Under the pieces are notes generated by a model. It made no database searches. It was not told the DNA's origin and worked only from the letters and a program-made list of their open reading frames with translations. Position numbers and translations under genes: made by a program. Positions 36,830-47,460 of a DNA stretch of 64,000 nucleotides are shown here, one piece after another. Location of the stretch: positions 372,001-436,000 of the forward strand of contig CP157202.1 in NCBI GenBank assembly GCA_039954875.1. The letters are read 5' to 3'. Source of the stretch: G039954875 sp039954875 (GTDB lineage Bacteria > Bacteroidota > Bacteroidia > Flavobacteriales > Blattabacteriaceae). Position 1 is the first letter of the stretch. Every line of letters starts with the position of its first letter.

Positions 36830-37640
36830 AATTATCTAGGCGCAGGAAATAGCACGATATGGTTCGCCGAAAACAATAACAAACTGTTCATAGAGCCTTC
36901 ATTTACGCCCTCATCAGATAAAATTTATTCATATTTTAGCTATAATTGCAACAGACCTATCCGATAATTTTTAAACCAACTCACCTACGCCCATCATATC
37001 AACATCGACCGATACGATGACTATAACCATCATAAGTTGGTGTTAGGTATTTCGTATCTATTAACAACTAAAAAACTATTCTAACCTGATGGAAGAAGAC
37101 CCCGTGTTACAAAATAAAAACCATATCAATCACAATACAATGCCAGTGCCACCTATGTATTGAATGATTTTCACCTCCTTTACAGTCAATAATATGTTGA
37201 GGTTTTATGATAAAAAAGATCAGCAAGATAACGAGAACCCATCAATATGATAAACTATGTATTCACAGCGGGATATCATATATTTATATCGACAAACAGA
37301 AGACCTTCACCATTGTACCCATAGCTACTTTTACCTTTCACGAAAAAAATTCTAGAAAACATCTGGATATTCCTGTAAATAACAAATATAAATATAATCT
37401 TAATTTCAATAAAGCTTTCAGCCTAGGACTTTACTTTCATAATATTTTTAGATCGAGGGATATCTAATCCCGTTTATGCTATGGTAATCCTAGGGCAGTG
37501 TTAAATGCCTTCAAAATAGGCTATTCCTATAATCTTTCTATGAGTCGTTACAAAAATACTATAATTCCGGGACCCATCAAGAGTGTCATGGGCACTTTTC
37601 AATAAAGACGAATGAGAAAAAACCACATAAAATGTTTTCC
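36830..37640 (+). pseudogene. PorP/SprF-like outer membrane protein, degenerate
   Basis: Plus-strand fragments in several frames read NHHKLVLGISYLL, KAFSLGLYFHNIFRSRDI, then NAFKIGYSYNLSMSRYKNT followed by a broken GTH-like element. That order matches the C-terminal beta-barrel of PorP/SprF family proteins, which accompany type IX secreted surface proteins. At least five frameshifts. With the upstream relic this points to the loss of a PorP/SprF-type surface system, and possibly of gliding or type IX secretion (inference; no other T9SS gene is in the window). Confidence 0.5.
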
Positions 37641-37680
37641 CTATCTGACAAACACTTAATTTTGGGTGGATGTTACAAAT

Positions 37681-38499
37681 ATGAAGATATCGAGTATCCA
37701 TAACCCAAAGATCAAAAATCTTTTGAGACTTCAACAAAAATCTAAAGAACGTGTTTCACAAGGTTTGTTCGTCGTCGAAGGAGTCAAAGAAGTCCAAATG
37801 GCCCTTGAAGGCGGCTATAAGCCAGAAGAATTATTCCTTTGTAGGAAAATATTTACAGCGGAAAGTCTCATCAAATCATCGGTAAAAGTCACCGAAATTA
37901 ATCCGAGGATTTTTAAAAAATTGGCTTACCGAAAGACTACCGGCGGTGTCATCGCATTATGCCGGTCACAACGTCTAGGTTTAGAATCACTCCATGTGTC
38001 TGCCCATCCAATATTGCTGATCTTGGACAGGATAGAAAAACCAGGCAATCTTGGAGCCATACTGCGTACAGCCGAAGCCGCAGGGGTAGAAGCTGTGATA
38101 TTAAGCGATCCCAAGACCGACCGTTTCAATCCCAACGTAATACGTTCCAGCGTGGGTACGGTCTTTACCACAACCGTCATCACCGGTACGGCTGAGGAGA
38201 TCGTGGCTTGGCTCAAAAAGAAAAATATTCAGATCCTTGCGATGGCGCTAGACCAGGATATCAAAAATTTTTATGAAACTGCACTAGACAAAGCCATAGC
38301 CATCGTCATAGGGACAGAAGACCGAGGCCTCTCACCGCTTTGGCTTAAGGCAGCCGATGAGACGATCCAAATCCTTATGCGGGGTAAGGCGGACTCGCTA
38401 AATTTGAGTAATGCCACAGCTATCGTAACCTTCGAAGCTCTCAGACAACGTCTGTATGCCTCACCCTCAGTAAAAAAAAATTACCTCCCCCCCTATTAA
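37681..38499 (+). CDS. SpoU/TrmH-family RNA 2'-O-ribose methyltransferase
   Basis: 272 aa with the start at 37681 (MKISSIHNPKIKNLLRLQQK); an in-frame upstream start at 37666 is less natural. The N-terminal substrate-binding domain ends near residue 100. The SPOUT knot follows with motif I (LDRIEKPGNLGAILRTAE), motif II (IVIGTEDRGLSPLWL) and motif III (SLNLSNATAIVTFEALRQR). Such enzymes methylate 23S rRNA or tRNA; the exact target cannot be told. The last codons run through an A9 and a C7 tract (38472, 38487), which are in frame here. Confidence 0.9.
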   Translation: MKISSIHNPKIKNLLRLQQKSKERVSQGLFVVEGVKEVQMALEGGYKPEELFLCRKIFTAESLIKSSVKVTEINPRIFKKLAYRKTTGGVIALCRSQRLGLESLHVSAHPILLILDRIEKPGNLGAILRTAEAAGVEAVILSDPKTDRFNPNVIRSSVGTVFTTTVITGTAEEIVAWLKKKNIQILAMALDQDIKNFYETALDKAIAIVIGTEDRGLSPLWLKAADETIQILMRGKADSLNLSNATAIVTFEALRQRLYASPSVKKNYLPPY

Positions 38500-38559
38500 A
38501 ATACATGCGTTGGTAAATTAAAACCTTTTGCGCTTTGTCTTCTTGGTAATTGTACGAGT

Positions 38560-38960
38560 TGCTCCAATTGCGGTAGCATGTCTTTATCCTCTAACAACAA
38601 TGCCCTTATCTTGATTCAGATGGTAAAGATTTCGCACCGTATTCACCTATTGGTATACAAAAAAGGACTATCGACTGATCACTTATACCCTTACTGATAC
38701 CTCCAAATACTTACGACAAAGAAGTGTAAATTATGTAGATTTATGATACATTTTGACTTTAGTGGAAATGGCTTAGGCGATGAATTGATCTAAAGAGCCG
38801 TAGAATACATTGAAAAAACTTTCCACATAACGCGGATTTACCTAGGTTCTCAATAATAATACTTGGAAAATTTTTATACCCAATGAGGTTTTGTCCGCAA
38901 AAAAAACTCTCGATCTAGAAAATGGTATCCTTCACGTAACAATGCTCCGAGCTGACTTTT
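38560..38960 (+). pseudogene. ElaA-type GNAT acetyltransferase, broken
   Basis: Fragments in three frames follow the ElaA family: CPYLDSDGKDFAPYSPIG near 38590-38650, NGLGDELI then RAVEYIEKTFHITRIYLGS around 38780-38850 (the acetyl-CoA site), and NFYTQ, GFVRK, IPHVTML-like pieces to about 38950. Stops at each frame change. Substrate of the family is unknown. Confidence 0.6.
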
Positions 38961-40748
38961 TAAAAAAAAGATATACCAATCCTATGACAAGGTCTTGTCT
39001 CGAATTGCCAGGACGTAAAAATTTGGATCAATCACTAGATATTTTTCTGCATAAGGTCAAGGCGATGAATGGACCTCTTCGGCAAATGGGCTAGGCAGAT
39101 TTGCTTCCTCCCCCTTCCCTGTATACACACGTATTATCGGTATAGCAAAGCCTTGAACCACATTGCTCCAGTGATAAACACAAACGGCTGTATTTGATTT
39201 CATAAGCTAATACATGAATTTTTGTAGTACGCAAGTATTGATCGAAAAAAAGGGACTAAAAGCAGACCAGTCTCTTGTGTGATATAAGCCTCCAATATTG
39301 ATCTGTAGTCACCGTGCGATGATAAAATTCTCGGGACAAAGTGTGGAGCAATTAGCTGAATCGCTCATTATCATATTATATATTCATTGCCAGATTATTT
39401 GGATCAAAGCTGAGCTTTTATTATAAATGTTTCTACTACCCTTTTACCTGTGATGATAGATCCCCCAATCAATGTGATGTCGTTATGTATGAAGTCCTGT
39501 TTGCTATACAGGTAAGCGCAGTAGTAACTCTTTTCCGTTGTGCGTAACTCTACATACAAGGTATCAATATAGGTGATAAAACCTGCATGGATCCAATTGT
39601 AGGCCACATCGGTAGTAGTGTGATGTGCTTTTGTTGGCAAACCATTTATACCCACTCTCGTGGATTATGATGTAGTCAAACTTTTTAAGGCCGCCTCCAG
39701 TGTTTGAAGGATTTATATATTGGCGGTGCTGTGTGCTGGAATACCCCCCCCCTTCCCCATGGTGATTGCCATAGGCGATAGAGCGCTCTGATGCCCCATG
39801 CCAAGAAATGGTGCTTCTACCAACTTATAACCATTACTCAAAACATTGGGCTATGGTACGTACTTCAGAAAATTGAGTCCGTGTTTTAGCCTTATTAATT
39901 TGCAATTTATATAAATCTAAAATGAGCTTACCTACTATATCCCATACCCTGTAAAATCTTCTTTCTAATGTGCATACTTGCCGATGTGGAATGGTTACAT
40001 TGTACGGGATTGATCGATGCAGATATTTGCCCAATGTCAAGTCTTTTGTGCTGCCTGGGGGGGCTAGAGAGACCCTCACCAACTGTCTATTGGATATGGC
40101 CTGCAAATTGCTCAGGCAGCGTGATGTGGGGGAAATCAATCTCATCGTTAGGGGCTCCAATCGCTTTGATGGTTTTTGCTAGGTTTAGCATATACTGATA
40201 ATCCATAACCCGGCAAACCACACTGATCCGATAGTCTCCTGTATGATCCTTGGTTTAAACAAGTTCAAACCCTCCAAAAAGTGGGATTTACCGGGCCGCG
40301 GCGACCCGTGAAAATATATCGTGATCTCTTTCTAAATGCCGATATCCTCTTCCTGCTAAGGATTTTCCACTTGGTAAGAGTGGTTTTTTCGGCGGAATCT
40401 TAAAGGTTTCCCTGAGCTATTACGGGATTGATCTGCATATGGGTCCCTGCGAGTCTATTTTCAAGATGCTGGTAGGTTGATTTGACCACCTCAAAGCGAA
40501 TTGTGTTACTTCTCTATGATCTATTGCTTCGTAGGAATTATACCATCACTGAAAGTGTGTAATGCTTCTTTATTATATATCCTACCAAGTCCGTGAGGAC
40601 TCAAATCCCTTAGAGAGACGTCTGTAGTATTGAAGAATTGCGCCATGAGCAGACTAGAGAAAAATATTACCCAAATATCCCACCTTCTCATCCCTGTCTT
40701 AAGAAAAATATTTAAAAAATTAATTACAATCATAACGGAAGCTTCTTT
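38961..40748. other. Decayed region, gene content not identified
   Basis: About 1.8 kb without an intact gene. Minus-strand open pieces at 39655-39404 and 40160-39834 contain protein-like text (for example HGSPRPGKSHFLEGLNLF near 40310, which looks like a nucleotide-binding loop), but the family is unclear. A C9 tract lies at 39744-39752 and a G7 at about 40058. Confidence 0.4.
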
Positions 40749-41252
40749 CTAACTAAAAGGATCTTGTTGCTCGTAGACCTGATCTACTTTCATGCGTTTA
40801 TGTAGGGAAGCTTGCACAGCCAAACTATGACAACGCTCGTTTTGTTGATGATTGCTATGCCCCTTAATCCATTTAAAAGTCACCCAATGCTGACGGTAGA
40901 TATTCAGAAAACGTTGCCAGAGATCAGGATTTTTCTTTGTCTGAAAACTATTCTTTTCCCAATGAAAAATCCATTGTTTTTGTACAGCTTCAGCCACATA
41001 TTTTGAGTCCGTAAAGACAATAACTTTTTGACCAGGAGATTTGAGTTTTTCCAAGGCTACGATTACTGCTAGGAGCTCCATACGATTGTTGGTCGTACGG
41101 CGAAAGCCTTCGGAGAACTCTTTTCGATGAGTCATACCAACAAGATCCATAACGATACCGTAACCACCCGGCCCGGGGTTACCTCTAGAAGAACCATCGG
41201 TATAAATGTGAATCACCCACTCTGCTGGGGCGTGATAAGAGATCACTGACAT
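40749..41252 (-). CDS. rnhA: Ribonuclease HI
   Basis: RNase HI cuts the RNA of RNA-DNA hybrids. 167 aa, normal. The four catalytic acids are present: D in IYTDGSSRGNPGPGGYG, E in NNRMELLAVI, D in VFTDSKYVA, and the fourth, normally Asp, appears replaced: the motif reads GHSNHQQNERCHSLA, with Glu-Arg-Cys where most have N.ERCD.LA. That is, the usual Asp of ERCDxLA is His here. The flexible-loop His (KGHSNH) is kept. The altered fourth metal ligand could weaken activity. Confidence 0.93.
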   Translation of the reverse strand: MSVISYHAPAEWVIHIYTDGSSRGNPGPGGYGIVMDLVGMTHRKEFSEGFRRTTNNRMELLAVIVALEKLKSPGQKVIVFTDSKYVAEAVQKQWIFHWEKNSFQTKKNPDLWQRFLNIYRQHWVTFKWIKGHSNHQQNERCHSLAVQASLHKRMKVDQVYEQQDPFS

Positions 41253-41288
41253 TGCTTGATCTGTGTGGGTATCATTCTATAGGGGGCT

Positions 41289-42044
41289 TCAAGAGGTACG
41301 TTTCTCTCGTTCAAATGCTTCTAGTTGAGATTGGATCAGGTCATAACATTGTTTCTTTAAGCTATCTTTATCTTTGATTGTCAATCCTTTTGTAGATATG
41401 ATGCGGTGTTGTTTGATGCGTATTTTACCAGGGCACCCTTGAGTCAACTCATGAGGAAATCGCCGCTTCATGCCTTCTATGGTGAATGCTAAAATAGGGA
41501 TTTGCTGGTCGATAGCTATAGAAAAAGCTCCATCTTTGAATGGAGCCAAAAAGACTGAGCGGTCTGGCACGCCGCCTTCAGGAAATATGCATATGCTCCT
41601 ACCAGTAACTATTTTCTTCTGAGCCTCTTTGAATACCTGCATGCGGCTGATCTTGCTTTTACGATCTACTAAAATATTGTTTTTACCGTAGATATAGCCG
41701 AAAAGCGGTAACCTACCCAATTCGGCTTTACCAACAAAGACCAAGGGATGGTCTTTCATCAAGACGTAGATGAGCATTATGTCTATGACAGAAGTGTGAT
41801 TACTTATGATTATATAAGGCTGGTTTTTGTCCAAGGGCTCTTCCTTTTCCAATTCGTATCGAAACCCCATCAAAAAGAGGTTGCTTCGGCCCCACATTCG
41901 ATGAAACCAATAAGCGATGCGATAATGCCTTTCACTAAAAAGGAAAGGAATTGATCCTCCTCCCCAGAGGATCACTAAAAAAATATTGATTAATCCAAAC
42001 CACACGCGCCACAGTAATACCAACGCCATCTGGAATATCTTCAT
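41289..42044 (-). CDS. plsC: 1-acyl-sn-glycerol-3-phosphate acyltransferase
   Basis: PlsC makes phosphatidic acid from lysophosphatidic acid, at the inner membrane. The start at 42044 (MKIFQMALVLLWRVWF) gives 251 aa; a Met three codons earlier is possible. An N-terminal membrane segment is followed by the HX4D motif ISNHTSVIDIML, VGKAELGRLPLFGYIY and the glycerol-phosphate-binding IFPEGGVPDRS. Basic C-terminus. It lies 36 bases upstream of rnhA on the same strand. Confidence 0.94.
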   Translation of the reverse strand: MKIFQMALVLLWRVWFGLINIFLVILWGGGSIPFLFSERHYRIAYWFHRMWGRSNLFLMGFRYELEKEEPLDKNQPYIIISNHTSVIDIMLIYVLMKDHPLVFVGKAELGRLPLFGYIYGKNNILVDRKSKISRMQVFKEAQKKIVTGRSICIFPEGGVPDRSVFLAPFKDGAFSIAIDQQIPILAFTIEGMKRRFPHELTQGCPGKIRIKQHRIISTKGLTIKDKDSLKKQCYDLIQSQLEAFEREKRTS

Positions 42045-42110
42045 GACAACCAACTGTAAAAAAGTTTTAACTCAAGATTACATTTTATCTTCTGTAAGAT
42101 CATGATTTTT

Positions 42111-42869
42111 TTATTTTTTCTTGAATCGGATCAGGGCTGTTTTTGCATATGATGTCAAGGCTAATCTTGCACTGATAGCACCCCTTTTTCTTAACAATTC
42201 TACCCAATGACCAGTGTCTTCCCAAAAGACTTTCTTTATTTCGCGTACTGCCTCGGGACTATAAGTACTCACCCGCCTAGCAAAATTCTGTATTTGATTT
42301 TCCAACTCAGATCTTCCAGTTACCACTTCAGCCACCAATCCGACGGCTTTACACCAGTCTGCAGTACGTTGATGCTCTGGATCCAAAGACAAAGTCATGA
42401 AGTGAGCCAGACCAATACGACGACGGATGACTGGCTCGATGATAAAAGGGCCAATCCCTATAGAGAGTTCACTCAACCGTGCCGAAACATCAGATGTGGC
42501 TATAGAATGATCACAAGCTGCTACCAAACCCACAGCCCAGCCAATTATTTTACCCTTGATGCAGCCTACGATTATCTTAGGACAATGTATCATGCTGAGG
42601 ATCACCTGGGCAAAACCCCAAAAGAAGTCTTCTCCAGCTTGTACATCACCAAGCTCTAATAATTCATCTAAATAGGCACCGGCTGAAAATACTTTCTCTC
42701 CAAAGCTGCGTAATACAATCACTTTAATCCGGTAGTCCTGTCCCAAACGATGAAAAGTAGCTGCCAATTCCATCAATTGTTCGAAAGAAAAAGCATTGGC
42801 CTTGGGATGAAAAAAGGTTACCTCAGCGACCTGATCTTGACATTCCACCTCTATCCTAGATCGATCCAT
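42111..42869 (-). CDS. Enoyl-CoA hydratase/isomerase (crotonase) family protein
   Basis: 252 aa crotonase-fold protein. N-terminal IEVECQDQVAEVTFFHPKAN, FSAGAYLDELLE and the oxyanion-hole motif KGKIIGWAVGLVAACD. The two catalytic Glu of enoyl-CoA hydratase are not clearly conserved: the first site reads WAVGLVAACD and the second SELSIGIGPF, with one Glu before the Leu. The reaction is therefore uncertain, possibly a lyase or hydratase. It lies 66 bases upstream of plsC, but a link to lipid use with fadD (58606) is only inference. Confidence 0.85.
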   Translation of the reverse strand: MDRSRIEVECQDQVAEVTFFHPKANAFSFEQLMELAATFHRLGQDYRIKVIVLRSFGEKVFSAGAYLDELLELGDVQAGEDFFWGFAQVILSMIHCPKIIVGCIKGKIIGWAVGLVAACDHSIATSDVSARLSELSIGIGPFIIEPVIRRRIGLAHFMTLSLDPEHQRTADWCKAVGLVAEVVTGRSELENQIQNFARRVSTYSPEAVREIKKVFWEDTGHWVELLRKRGAISARLALTSYAKTALIRFKKK

Positions 42870-43039
42870 AGTATAACAAAATAAGATCTAAAGATAAAAA
42901 TTATCTACATTACAGAACTATACATTCGTTTCAACACACCAGCTAAAATATTTAAATCTGCTTCTATTAACTATTTATCCCCCCTCTAATATTTATGAAT
43001 TGAGTTCTACTTTTTATCTTGTTACTATCCAATTTCTTA

Positions 43040-44910
43040 ATGGCCCATGCAGATGAGGGGATGTGGCTCTTGAACTTAATTATAATAGGTCTGAATTGTA
43101 CAAACACATGCAAAAGCAAGGGTTGAACCTCACAACGCAAGAGATCTATAGCACATTAACTCCTCTTCCTTGAAAGATACCTTTGTTAATTTTAGTGGTT
43201 TTTTGTACCGGTAATGTCGTCTCAGGCCAAGGTTTATTCTTCACTAACCAACCATTGCGGCTATGATTGTCATAGCCTATATTTTTTGATAGAAAACAAT
43301 TACTTCAAAAATGATTTTTGCGCTTACTAGCTTGCACAATAACTTAGCGCCGAAGATTTGTGTATAAAATTCTTAGTGCGGATCGGCGATGTGACCGATC
43401 GTATACAAAAAAAAAATTAAGCGATACACTCTCGTAGAGTTAAATATAAATTATTATCAAAGATGAATAATAAGAGATCGAATGTGAGTTGAATGACTAT
43501 GAAAAGTATGAGGCCTAGGTGAAACTTTTCTTAATGGATGTAAATTTTATTACTTCGTCTATTAGAGATATAATGATATCTGTTTGGTGGGTGCTCAGCC
43601 TAGTTATATAGAAAAGTGTGACGGAGATATAAATAATTGGGAGTGGTCCAGTTATATAGGTGACTCTTCTGCCTTTAAAGTATATGTAGACAAAGATGGC
43701 AATCCAGCAGACTACTCTCCGGACAATGTCTCACTAAAACCCAAGCATTTTCTCCTTGCCAATTTGAAGCCCCCCCCAACCAGGTGATTTTTCTATGATT
43801 CTAGGGTTCCTAGGTATCACAACGAGCGGAGCGTTATGTGCCGGGCTCTCATCCTCGTAGGGGATATCGAACAAGCCCCATCCGTATGTGGAATACCATG
43901 TTTGGGTAGAAGCCCCTAAAAATATCATGGACGTGAGTGATCAAAAAATATATCGAAGGTTTGGAAAAGGTATACATCAATTATTCAGCTCACTATTCCT
44001 AGATTTTCAACTATTGGAAAAGTCGACTCGATATGATCAAAGCACTCCAAAAAAACAAACCCTAGTAGACAAAGTCGAGTTCTTCCTGAGTATACCAATC
44101 AGAGTTGTTCGAAGAGGTTTGAAAAAATGTTTCAAAAGAATAGCATTCGGCAAATGAAAAACGTCAAGCTCAGTATGGTGATGTATTCAAACCATTTCAA
44201 GATTATTACAAGGTCAATGACGAAGCTGTACGAGTTTAAAAGTATAGCAAATTTGTCTTGAAAGGGGATCAAGACCGTTTCCGTGCTCGAGGCGATCTGC
44301 TCCCCGACCATTAATACCACTATACGATAAAGGGGATTCAATAAAGAAAAGATTATAAATATCCTCACTATGATTTTAGATGACTATTATAATAAACTCG
44401 ATCTCGATACTGAGCAAGATATATTGGCCGCACAACTGACCCTTTATATGCAAAGGGTACTCGAAGTCTATTAAGCCGATGCAGGTAAAGCTATCAACAC
44501 CCAATACCAATATGATTTTTAAAAAAAAAAATTACTTAAGAGGCTTTTTACTCAAGTATTTTATACTCAAAAGCTGCTTTGATCTATTCCCTTCAATATC
44601 CGGACCCCAATCACAAGGATACCTTATCTACAGGAGAAAAAACTATGGCCCGTATGCAGATGAGGAAGGTATATTGCGTAACATTACTGGAAGGCAATTT
44701 TGGTTCGTTAGTCATCAATGCTCACGAGGAGCTGACCGGGGGCTGACCTTTGATGACAACTGGGAAGGGGGATGAGTTGTGATATTATGTTTGAAAAAGA
44801 TAAGCAATCTACCATTGTGATAGACACCCGATACTACCTCTTTGTCATCGACTAATTTATGGGTGCCAAAAGTATGCCCTGTGAACCGTAAATTATACAA
44901 TAAAAAAGAA
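43040..44910 (+). pseudogene. S46 family dipeptidyl peptidase (DPP7/DPP11), degenerate
   Basis: Plus-strand fragments in shifting frames follow a Bacteroidetes S46 peptidase from end to end: ADEGMWLLNL and MQKQGLNLTTQEIYS near 43050-43150, NHCGYDC near 43255 (the His of the triad), EDLCIKFLVRIGDVTDRIQ, the open frame 43584-43787 (EKCDGDINNWEWSSYIGDSS), GDFSMILGFLG after a C8 tract (43770), and the C-terminal VINAHEELTG-like region near 44715, then NWEGGMSCDIMF and DTRYYLFVID. Many stops. The usual S46 nucleophile context GNSGSP is not clear. Its loss means loss of surface dipeptide release. Confidence 0.85.
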
Positions 44911-44972
44911 CCTGGATTTTCCCCATCCCTATTTTTCTTCTAAATAATTCCCGATTTTTGATTTTTAAGCTC

Positions 44973-46406
44973 TTATAACTCCAAGGAGGAAAATATTTTT
45001 TTTAATTTAGGATCTGAAGGACGAAGTGCATTGGAACTTATGACATGGCTTTCTTTGTCCAAAAGGATGAAACGGGGTATAATGGTAACTCGAAAAAACC
45101 GAATAAACTCAGAATTAAAATTTCTATCCGTGATCAGTTGAATGCTTTTCATACGATGGTCAATAACATGTTTTTTCCATTTGTCCTTTTCTTTTTGTCG
45201 GTCTACTGAAATACCTATGAATCGGATTGATTTACCTTTGTATTGCTTTTGTAGTCGTTCGAAAAAAGGTTGTTCTCTTCTACACGGTTCACACCATTGG
45301 GCCCAGACGTCGAGATACAAGTAGTATCCTTTCAAACTGTTCAAGCTCACCTTATTACCATTGATATCTTCGTAGTTGAAGTTGGGTGGTGTCTCTCCTT
45401 TGAAGGATCTTGTCGCTTTTTGGTAGCGTTCGTATATATCTTGAATGAATGCAGGGTTTTTAGCCCGTTTTTTATAGGCTGTGTAGGTGTCTCTAATAAA
45501 GTCGGCTGATCCAAACATTAAATATTCGGAGAAATCTTTATGCCAAAAATATTCTTTAATCTTTTCATTCTGAAAGGTCTTGTCGATGGCAGCAAAAGCC
45601 AATGATATGAAATTGATCGAGGTGGTTTCCTTTCCCACCACGGGTATATTCGACCGATACCGACGACTGAGAAAATCTCTATAGCCTGTAGAGACAGTAA
45701 AAAGTTTTTCATTACTCAAGTCTACATTTTGATCGATAAATTGTTTTAGTTTATCCTTTTCTTTTTGGGACAACGTTTTTCCTGTTGTTTTCGGCACTCC
45801 TCCATCTTTACTGGCTGTCAATCCATAGTTTATTGAATAATTCTCGGCTATATTTTTGGCGATATATTTTATGTCTTGTTTTTCGGCTTCTACAAATGTC
45901 TTGTCAAGTGTTGTGTCCGAAAGTTGATTTTCTAATTTTTGAGTAAAAGCATTGAGTTTCTTCCAGAAGATGGTAGTAGGTTGTATCAAAAAACCTATCA
46001 CTACACCATAAAAATCCCAAACCTCTCGATTGATATTCGTCAATATTTCATTTTCTTTAGCTCCTTTACCCGTGAAAGTATAGGTTTTTTTTTCATAATC
46101 GTCTTGGTTGAAAGTTATATTTAGATCAAAACTATCGGCCAGATAAAGAGGGGTGTCCAATAGGTGATATATTCCCTGTTTCAATTGAAATGTTTTGGAG
46201 AATTTATTTTCCTTGTCTAGGGTCAGTTTTTCTACTGAGGACGTTCCGACCAATGAAAGGGATTCTCTTGGAGTGTCTCCTTTGAATTCGCCTGATAGTT
46301 TTACCGTGATCAGGCCACTATGTTTTGGAGATGACTTGCAAGAGCGTTTACATGCACAAAGGGTATTGATGAGACATAGAAGAAACAATAAGACTTTTCT
46401 TATCAT
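44973..46406 (-). CDS. TlpA-like thioredoxin-domain lipoprotein
   Basis: 477 aa. N-terminal signal MIRKVLLFLLCLINTLCACKR contains a lipobox-like LCAC, so it is probably lipid-anchored. An N-terminal region of about 300 residues of the kind found in Bacteroidetes TlpA proteins (DUF4369-like, with beta-rich KFSKTFQLKQGIYHL) is followed by a redoxin domain: YLYLDVWAQWCEPCRREQPF with WCEPC active site, KSIRFIGISVDRQKEKDKW and a cis-Pro in VTIIPRFILLDK. It would reduce or oxidise envelope disulfides, with DsbD (2-1753) as possible electron donor. A decayed paralogue lies just upstream at 46600-47400. Confidence 0.88.
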   Translation of the reverse strand: MIRKVLLFLLCLINTLCACKRSCKSSPKHSGLITVKLSGEFKGDTPRESLSLVGTSSVEKLTLDKENKFSKTFQLKQGIYHLLDTPLYLADSFDLNITFNQDDYEKKTYTFTGKGAKENEILTNINREVWDFYGVVIGFLIQPTTIFWKKLNAFTQKLENQLSDTTLDKTFVEAEKQDIKYIAKNIAENYSINYGLTASKDGGVPKTTGKTLSQKEKDKLKQFIDQNVDLSNEKLFTVSTGYRDFLSRRYRSNIPVVGKETTSINFISLAFAAIDKTFQNEKIKEYFWHKDFSEYLMFGSADFIRDTYTAYKKRAKNPAFIQDIYERYQKATRSFKGETPPNFNYEDINGNKVSLNSLKGYYLYLDVWAQWCEPCRREQPFFERLQKQYKGKSIRFIGISVDRQKEKDKWKKHVIDHRMKSIQLITDRNFNSEFIRFFRVTIIPRFILLDKESHVISSNALRPSDPKLKKIFSSLEL

Positions 46407-46599
46407 GATCGTTTTTACCCGTAAATCTAGCCATTATTTTCAGAATAAATTTTAATATTAGTGATTTACTCGTTGAATAAAGATAAGTTCTTTGGTTAAT
46501 TTTCATGGTGTTCATATTTATTCTTTAGGACTATGGTTTTTCCTCTCTGGTTGTTCAATAAATGAAATGGTCATAGATTTCCTCAAAAAGGAATTTTTT

Positions 46600-47400
46600 T
46601 AATCTTGTTGTTTTTAAAAAGGTAATGGGTCAGATCCATCCTCTATTCTCACTTTGGAAGACCCGGGTTATTTTTCAAAGACTTTTTCGGCTTCGTATGC
46701 GTATTCTCACCTGAGAAAACTTTCATAATTCAAATAACTTATATTCATCAATAGTTCATAATCATATAGTGTTATATTTCGAGTTATATATTTCAAAAGT
46801 TTGTCTTTTTCTATTTGATCTATTTTCTTGATATGTGCTTATTCTGATGTATTCTCATTATTTTTTTTCACGGTTACTCAAAAGACAAAATGCTATAGCT
46901 TTCAACCTGTATTTAAGTTATTTTCTCTGATGGGTAAAAATAATCATCCAATCACGTGTCATCAAGCTAATGACCAGCTTACTTGGAAAAATCGCTCGGT
47001 GCTTTCCAAAAAGACTGCGAGGTATCCAGTATCTGATGTTTTGAAAACAGTGTGTCTCGTTTCTGATCTTTTTCAATATCTCATGTTCTTTGACTCCTTT
47101 TCCTTTAATAATAACTTTATTAAATGGACAATCAATGGTGATCTTTAAAATTCATAATTATTGGCTAGATAAACCTGTGTCTTATTATAGATAGAACATA
47201 GTCCCTTCTTCAATTGTAGGATTTTGTCAAATGCGCTATAGATATCTATGGGAATCAACTTAGGAATCAGCTTGCTATCAAACACTAAATATACCCATGG
47301 ATCTCATTTGTCTCTCCATTGAGTTTTACCGTAACCATTTCTCCACTCATAACTAAAAAAATGATTTTCAAAGACAGTGCTTATACCTCATGCTTGTTAT
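46600..47400 (-). pseudogene. Relic of a second TlpA-like lipoprotein
   Basis: By eye, 47041-47250 on the plus strand resembles 46010-46200 of the intact lipoprotein gene in order and short matches (the CTCCTTTNCC, AGATAAA and CCC[T/C]TTCTTCAATTG-like stretches). This suggests a tandem paralogue whose N-terminal half is still faintly seen. No reading frame is kept. The plus-strand open frame 46828-47148 is taken as chance. Confidence 0.35.
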
Positions 47401-47460
47401 GAAAAAAAAGTTATTTTCTTCTCTTTTACCTTACCTTAGCCTTATTAAATTGCGAGAAAA

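Noticed and set aside
39968..40198. 76-codon plus-strand frame as a gene
   Set aside because: Several overlapping short frames on both strands of a decayed stretch; no family signal and low coding character.
46828..47148. Plus-strand open frame of 106 codons as a gene
   Set aside because: No motif, AT-rich, and lies over a minus-strand paralogous relic of the TlpA-like lipoprotein.
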